Assembly: GCA_032158125.1 (NCBI GenBank)
Contig: JASKOT010000021.1
Location: 124,001-188,000, forward strand
DNA: 64,000 nt
Origin: Papiliotrema nemorosa
Taxonomy: Eukaryota; Basidiomycota; Tremellomycetes; Tremellales; Rhynchogastremaceae
Direction: 5' to 3'
Shown in pieces: positions 59,243 through 64,000 of this stretch. Every line of letters starts with the position of its first letter. The stretch's first letter is position 1. The position numbers were made by a program, and so were the translations under genes. The notes under the pieces were generated by a model, which worked only from the letters and a program-made list of their open reading frames with translations, did not search any database and was not told where the DNA came from.

Positions 59243-60124
59243 TTACTCCCCGACACGATAAGCCACCATAGCCTAGTTGTCAATCTTGGTGTAAAGTATT
59301 TCACTCACCTCCAATGAGTGCACATTCGTGCTGAAACTCCTCAATCTCACTTGCTCCACCTTGCCTCGATCAATCAGATGAGGATCGGCATCGTCCCAAG
59401 TTGCAGGGATGGCGACATCGGGCGAGTCATTGGTGTAAGCCAGCAGTGTGAATGTACCTGGGCGTCAATACTTCTTCCACCATGCTCCGAAATCTGCCTG
59501 TGTGACTCACACTCTTCCTCGAGAATCGGCAAGAAGGTGACGGAAGATGTGATCTGCTTCATAATCTCCCTTATCTCCCCTTGAACTTCTTTCTCCGTCT
59601 TTTCCTTCTTCTTTGGCTGTTTAGGACCTCCGGGTAATGTGGGTTGTGTAGATTTGGCAGCTTGTTCTTCGGTATGTATGTCGAATTGCCATCTTTCCAA
59701 CGTTTCGTCCGTTTCGACAGATTTGATCGCGAGTACTAGACGGGTGATAGCGGAATTCAAGAGCCATTCTGCATTGTGAGGGGACGTCCTGGATAGCTGC
59801 GCGGTATTGTCAAACTCACCTTGAACTTGTTGGAGGACCGTCTGGAGGTATTCTTTCAATCCTTCGTCTGCTGTGACGAGCATGGGCAGGCCGTACTTCT
59901 TCACCATACTTTGAATAAGCCTACAAGACCTTTCGAAGGATGTTTGAGCTTACCGAAAGTCATCAGAAGGGTATACACCCCGTTGATACAGTATACTACA
60001 GTAAGCTCGGCTGGTTACTATGAGCTCACCTGTTCACTGAATACTCAAAGAACTCTGTGACCAGGGCAGTGGACCCTTTGAGGGTGATGGCTTGATTCGT
60101 CCTCGTTGCTTGTTTCTGAGCCAT
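59243..60124 (-). CDS. MAD2: Mad2, HORMA-domain spindle checkpoint protein
   Basis: The ATG at 60124 begins MAQKQATRTNQAITLKGS then TALVTEFFEYSVN, TILYQRGVYPSDDF, VKKYGLPMLVTADEGLKEYL, VLQQVQEWLLN and LVLAIKSVETDETLERWQFDI, the HORMA order of Mad2. The safety-belt part (CTFTLLAYTNDSPDVAIPATW, DADPHLIDRGKVEQVRLRSFSTNVHSLE) ends AMVAYRVGE at 59243. A lysine-rich insert (KQPKKKEKTEKEVQGE) lies in the middle. Mad2 inhibits Cdc20-APC/C at unattached kinetochores. Introns are short and GT-AG. It is divergent from SNF7, with 273 bp between starts. Confidence 0.92.
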
Positions 60125-60397
60125 GGCGGTGAGTCGTATGCGGTATAGTATCAGTGACCAGTCGATTGTTATCGTTCACCCAAGGAAGGAAGTCACTCGC
60201 GTTGTGTGATAAAATGGGGGTGATGGATAAGGTTTGGGAGGTTGGGTGGCAAAAAAACAAAAGCAACCCGCCAGGAGGCATCATCGTCACTCGCTATCTT
60301 ATCCCAACACAAAGCATCAGAACTCATCCAGCTCTTGTCACCCTTCAACACCCTTGCTACACCCCCACCTCAGCATATTGGAGTAGGACCCACTACC

Positions 60398-61341
60398 ATG
60401 TCATCCTGGGCATCATGGTTCGGCGGAGGGAGACAAGATTCTAGGGAATCGGCACGAGACGCCATTGTCGGTTTACGACAACAATTGCTCATGCTCGAGA
60501 AGAAGGAGGAACATCTCAACAAGAAGATTGAAGAGGAGCTCAAGAAGGCTCGAGCTAATGCGACTACAAACAAGCGATGTGAGTAGAATAGGCTCGCTGA
60601 AACCTTTCATGCTTTCGGTTGTATGGACCGTGTGTTGACAGGCAGTGGCTACAGCGGCACTGAGGCAGAAGAAGGCACACGAGAATGAATTGGACAGGAT
60701 CGCAGGGACGAGGTTGACCATTGAGACTCAGGTTAATCCCGCCTTCTACACTACAGCGAGCAGAATGCTGACAATCCCTAGGTGAACGCTATAGAATCGG
60801 CAAATTTGAACGCAGAGACCATGGTAGCTATGAAGAAGGGTGCGGATGCTCTAAAGGGTATTCACTCGAAACTGTATGTCTGTTCAACACTCTCGATAAC
60901 ATTCGTCCTGACGCTCTTTCAGCAAAGTGGAAAAGGTCGATCAAACTATGGACAGTATCAGGGAACAAATGGATCTCACCAACGAAATTTCAGACGCAAT
61001 CTCCAATCCTGTCGGCATGGGCAATATGATCGACGAGGTGAGACTTTTGATCTGGTGTTGCAAGCTCCGAATTTCTCTGACGTGTAGGACGAGCTCAACG
61101 CAGAGCTGGAAGCTTTGGAGCAGGAAGAATTGGACGATCGATTGGCAGGTGCAGACAGGGTACCGCTTCATACCCCTGCATCACCCGTCGGCGTATCCAA
61201 CGGCCCTTCTCGTGAGTCGACGAACGCTCATTCATTCCGGACATTCCGTATGGAGCTCACACCCCAGGCGTGGCAGCCCACGCGGACGAGGACGACGAAG
61301 AGGCGCAACTTCGTCAACTCCAGGCCGAACTCGCCATGTAA
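60398..61341 (+). CDS. SNF7: Snf7/Vps32, ESCRT-III core subunit
   Basis: The ATG at 60398 begins MSSWASWFGGGRQ, the membrane-touching N-terminus of Snf7. Helix 1-2 carries LRQQLLMLEKKEEHLNKKIE. Next are ALRQKKAHENELDRIAGTRLTIE, VNAIESANLNAETMVAMKKGADAL, VDQTMDSIREQMDLTNEISDAI and the acidic ELEALEQEELDDRL with the MIM1-type end LRQLQAELAM. Basic N-half and acidic C-half are typical. Snf7 polymerises on endosomes to drive vesicle budding and also works in Rim101/pH signalling. Five short introns, all GT-AG. Confidence 0.93.
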
Positions 61342-61993
61342 GAGTGCAGCCATCTCGACATGACTTCCCACATATTCGGCCACGTCGTGTTGTTGCACTT
61401 AGCCATCATCCCCTTTTCCCCGCCTTCGGGACCTCGTCTCGCTCCGTTTCTGATTGGACTGGGTGGACTTCTCGATATGTACTTTTCCCGCAGACATCGT
61501 GAGCAATGTAACATCTACAACGATACCATGAGGCCCCGCAACTCAAGTGTACGCGCTCGCAGATTTCTGACCAAGTAACGGGTGCATGAAATGCTAATGA
61601 ATGTCCACAAAGGCTCAACGACTAGACTCGCTGTCCTCGAATGCCCCCTGACCAGCTACTGACTAAGCAGAGTACGAGGGTCTCGTTTAAAACGTAAAAA
61701 TACAGTCAAATAGGTGGGTAGCAAGCAATAGCACCGAAAGATCGGGATATCCAACATAATGACCAAAGATGCGGGTCGAAACATGAGCGGGTAAAGATAT
61801 TATCAGGGTATCGATAGGATTCGAAGCGACAGTTTGGGAGTAGATCGTAGCTATGCGTCGGATCGCAGACAGACAAAAGACGAGGAGCGAGAGAAAGGGT
61901 CCTATGCTACAGCAGGTAAGAAGAGTCAAGGCGGATAGATAAGAGGTTTCGAGGGAGGTCGGAGGTGAGGAGGGTAAAGATGTATCTGTAGGA
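61342..61993. other. Convergent intergenic region between SNF7 and CDC25
   Basis: About 650 bp. A hydrophobic minus-strand frame at 61687-62085 overlaps the end of CDC25 in a different frame and is not protein-like. Probably both 3' UTRs. Confidence 0.45.
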
Positions 61994-63976
61994 TCATCTA
62001 TTGCCGGTGCCGGCGAAAGACTGAACACGAGTGAAACCCATTCGAGCCAAATGACGAGGCTTTGCCGATCCGAAAACCGGAGCATCGCCCATGCTGACGA
62101 TCCTAGGACAAGGTGACGCCTGATATCCCGGAGATCCAGTCAGATCTTGTGCTGGAGAAGAATCTAATTCCGCATCGTGCTCTTCCTCGGTAATTGTTGC
62201 GCCACCTCGACGACCGACAGCCGCAGATGCAGCAGCGAAAGCCAATGCAGGACAAGGGGGACCAAGACGCGAGCTGGTGATGGAATAGCTAGGTGCGGCT
62301 TGTTGGGTTTCGCCATAAGTGAAGGATTTGGTACGCGAGAATTTCCGGAAATCATGCAAGTCGGAGTTTCGCCGAGCGAGATGCTCAGGAGCATCCATCG
62401 GTACGTATCCTTGCGGGTCGCAATGAGTCTTCTCATGAACTCGAGATCTTTAAGAAGTTTGATGACTTACAGCGTGAGAGGAGTAAAAGTTGGAGTATCC
62501 TCCTTCAAGGATGTATACCTCGGGATAGAAGATCTTGGGATATAGCGCATTGTTGATAGATCTATCGGTCGACCTCAAATGCTTTGCACTGAGACATCAG
62601 AGCCGTCGCTTGCGGAACCATCTTTACTCACAAAGTGGGAGCTCGCTTGGCGCTAAACTCGCAGTGGAAGATCAAAACGACTTGCTCGCCTTGACCCAGC
62701 TCACCACTTCGACTGGGCACAGGTAGATCGTCTCCGTTGGCATGTACCCCTTTGGCCGCCGATAGCAAGAGCTCTTGTAGTGTGTCCATTGATTTGACAT
62801 TGAGAGCACCGGCAATATGACCGCCAGCATATTCGTAATCGAATCGGCAATCCAAAATGTGATACCGTTTGATCTTATCCTGATATTTCCCTTGCAATAG
62901 ATCCTCGAGCTGCTATAAGCTTCTGATCTCACGACGTCAACTCACAGTATGAGGCGTGATCCTGACCAGACCGTCGTCCTTGACCTTGTGGCAAGGGAGA
63001 ATCTTGCCGTCCATCTCGTTGTCGCCGAATCCGGGCAATCCTCCCGAACCAAACGGACTCTGACGCTGGCATTTTCCAGAGGGTGATACCGCACTGGCTG
63101 CCGCATAGCTCGATCTCATTGGCTTGAAACCTGGTGAGCCATCCACTCGGGGCACAAATTTCTGCCCATGCCTTCGGGCATACTCGTTGTGTATAGTCAT
63201 CGATGGCGAGTTCTCAAATTCGCTCTCATCCTCGTCACCGTCTCCCGGTGTAGCCATACCCATCTGAGGTTGGTCGCATACAGAGTATGCTCTTCGCATA
63301 GGAGCGACCCCGCTCAGAGGGAACTTTGCGGCGAGAGTAGGCTTTGGTCCAGCTTGAAGGATAGGATACGCTGATGCAGCCGATACAGATCTTTGAGACT
63401 CGTCTGATGGTCCACTGGGCATGCTCATGAGCGTCGGCCGCTTGTTCTGGGGCCTTCTTGTATTCGATGGACGATTAGTCGCTCCGAACAGCATCGCCGA
63501 AGATGAGTTGGCCTTTTCCATCTGACGTATCCCGTAAGAAGCTCGCTTGGCAGAAGGAGAAGAAGGAGATTTGGGAGATCCATCCACTAAGCTGCGTCGC
63601 TTAGCTGGTGGCAGGGCAGAAGGGGGAGCGGGAGATTCGCAGAAGAACGAGCCCAAGCCCGGCGAACCGGAAAACGATGAAGCACCGGAGAAAGCTGGCG
63701 AGGCCGTGACTGCCGATGGTCGGCGCGATGTGGGCCGGGGTGAATCAACATCCATTTCTGAGCCAGAGGCGAGGGGAGACAAGACATTTGGGTCAGTCTG
63801 GGATCAGCCAATATCCTCGGTGGTCTGCTCACCTTATGTCTCGAAAGAGCAGGTTGAAAGCAGAGTTTGGGCAAGGTTGATGTTTCCTCGTTAGAAGATG
63901 ACCATTTCATGGGAATGCCTCCCCTTGGACGACTCGTAGAAGCCTTGTCATCCGGCAAAGCTGGAGGTAGCATCAT
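61994..63976 (-). CDS. CDC25: Cdc25-like M-phase inducer phosphatase (5' end uncertain)
   Basis: The N-terminal half is Ser/Pro-rich with many SP/TP sites (regulatory region). The catalytic rhodanese-like domain follows: [50 protein letters not shown], then the active site [13 protein letters not shown] (HC-x5-R with Cys and Arg) and [21 protein letters not shown] Cdc25-type end, [15 protein letters not shown], precedes a phospho-site-rich tail ending at 61994. Cdc25 removes inhibitory phosphates from Cdk1. ATG codons at 63976 and 63973 could start it, but the frame is open to the window edge, so an upstream exon cannot be excluded. Confidence 0.9.
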
Positions 63977-64000
63977 ACCCTTATTCCCTCTTGTGCTGGA

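Noticed and set aside
61687..62085. Hydrophobic minus-strand frame at the end of CDC25
   Set aside because: Overlaps the CDC25 C-terminus in another frame and has no start context or family.

Overview
This window is nuclear DNA from a basidiomycete fungus, most likely a Tremellomycetes yeast (the Cryptococcus/Kwoniella/Tremella group). The genes are dense and lie on both strands. They are cut by many short introns, mostly 34-60 nt, with GTRNGT donors, a CTGAC/CTGAT branch motif and a YAG acceptor. The proteins are eukaryotic and fungal: Mad2, Cdc25, GCP3, calmodulin, linker histone H1, Bet1, Snf7, Snx4 and Tsr3. I could not assign a species. Exon boundaries were worked out by hand from splice motifs and family conservation, so gene ends are firmer than some internal junctions.

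Region 1 (0-6.1 kb) holds a DHDPS/KDG-aldolase family enzyme, a Zn(II)2Cys6 transcription factor and a Dal5-like MFS transporter, which look like a small catabolic locus. Region 2 (6.6-11 kb) holds the membrane proteolipid Pmp3, a poorly resolved DUF7918-like gene and a secreted carboxylesterase/lipase. Region 3 (11-19.8 kb) holds a Srs2/UvrD helicase, an endonuclease/exonuclease/phosphatase-family enzyme, an intron-containing tRNA-Gln, the SNARE Bet1 and a CHORD-CS protein. Region 4 (19.8-24.3 kb) holds RNase H1 and, divergent from it, a tiny protein made only of the RNase H1 hybrid-binding domain, then a secreted double-psi-barrel protein.

Region 5 (25.6-36 kb) holds a zinc polyol/alcohol dehydrogenase, calmodulin with two microexons, Vms1, gamma-tubulin complex component GCP3/Spc98 and Tsr3. 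Region 6 (36-43.3 kb) holds an Ecl1-like zinc-binding protein with a long leader, linker histone H1 with a 600-nt intron, and two long gene-poor stretches. Region 7 (43.3-54 kb) holds Nop12, sorting nexin Snx4, the GID/CTLH subunit Gid7/WDR26, a RAMP4/Ysy6 protein and a Uds1-domain coiled-coil protein. Region 8 (54.6-64 kb) holds a single-pass membrane protein, a GT18 glycosyltransferase, a DUF7918 protein with a GC-AG intron, Mad2, Snf7/Vps32 and Cdc25, whose 5' end lies at or just beyond the window edge.

Most genes are unrelated housekeeping genes placed tail-to-tail or head-to-head with short spacers. The items most worth a second look are the RNase H1/mini-hybrid-binding-domain divergent pair, the splicing oddities (split start codon, 7- and 12-nt microexons, a stop codon in a 5-nt last coding exon, a GT-CG intron in PMP3, a GC-AG intron), a SUMO-interacting-like motif inserted inside the Srs2 helicase core, and the aldolase/regulator/transporter locus.
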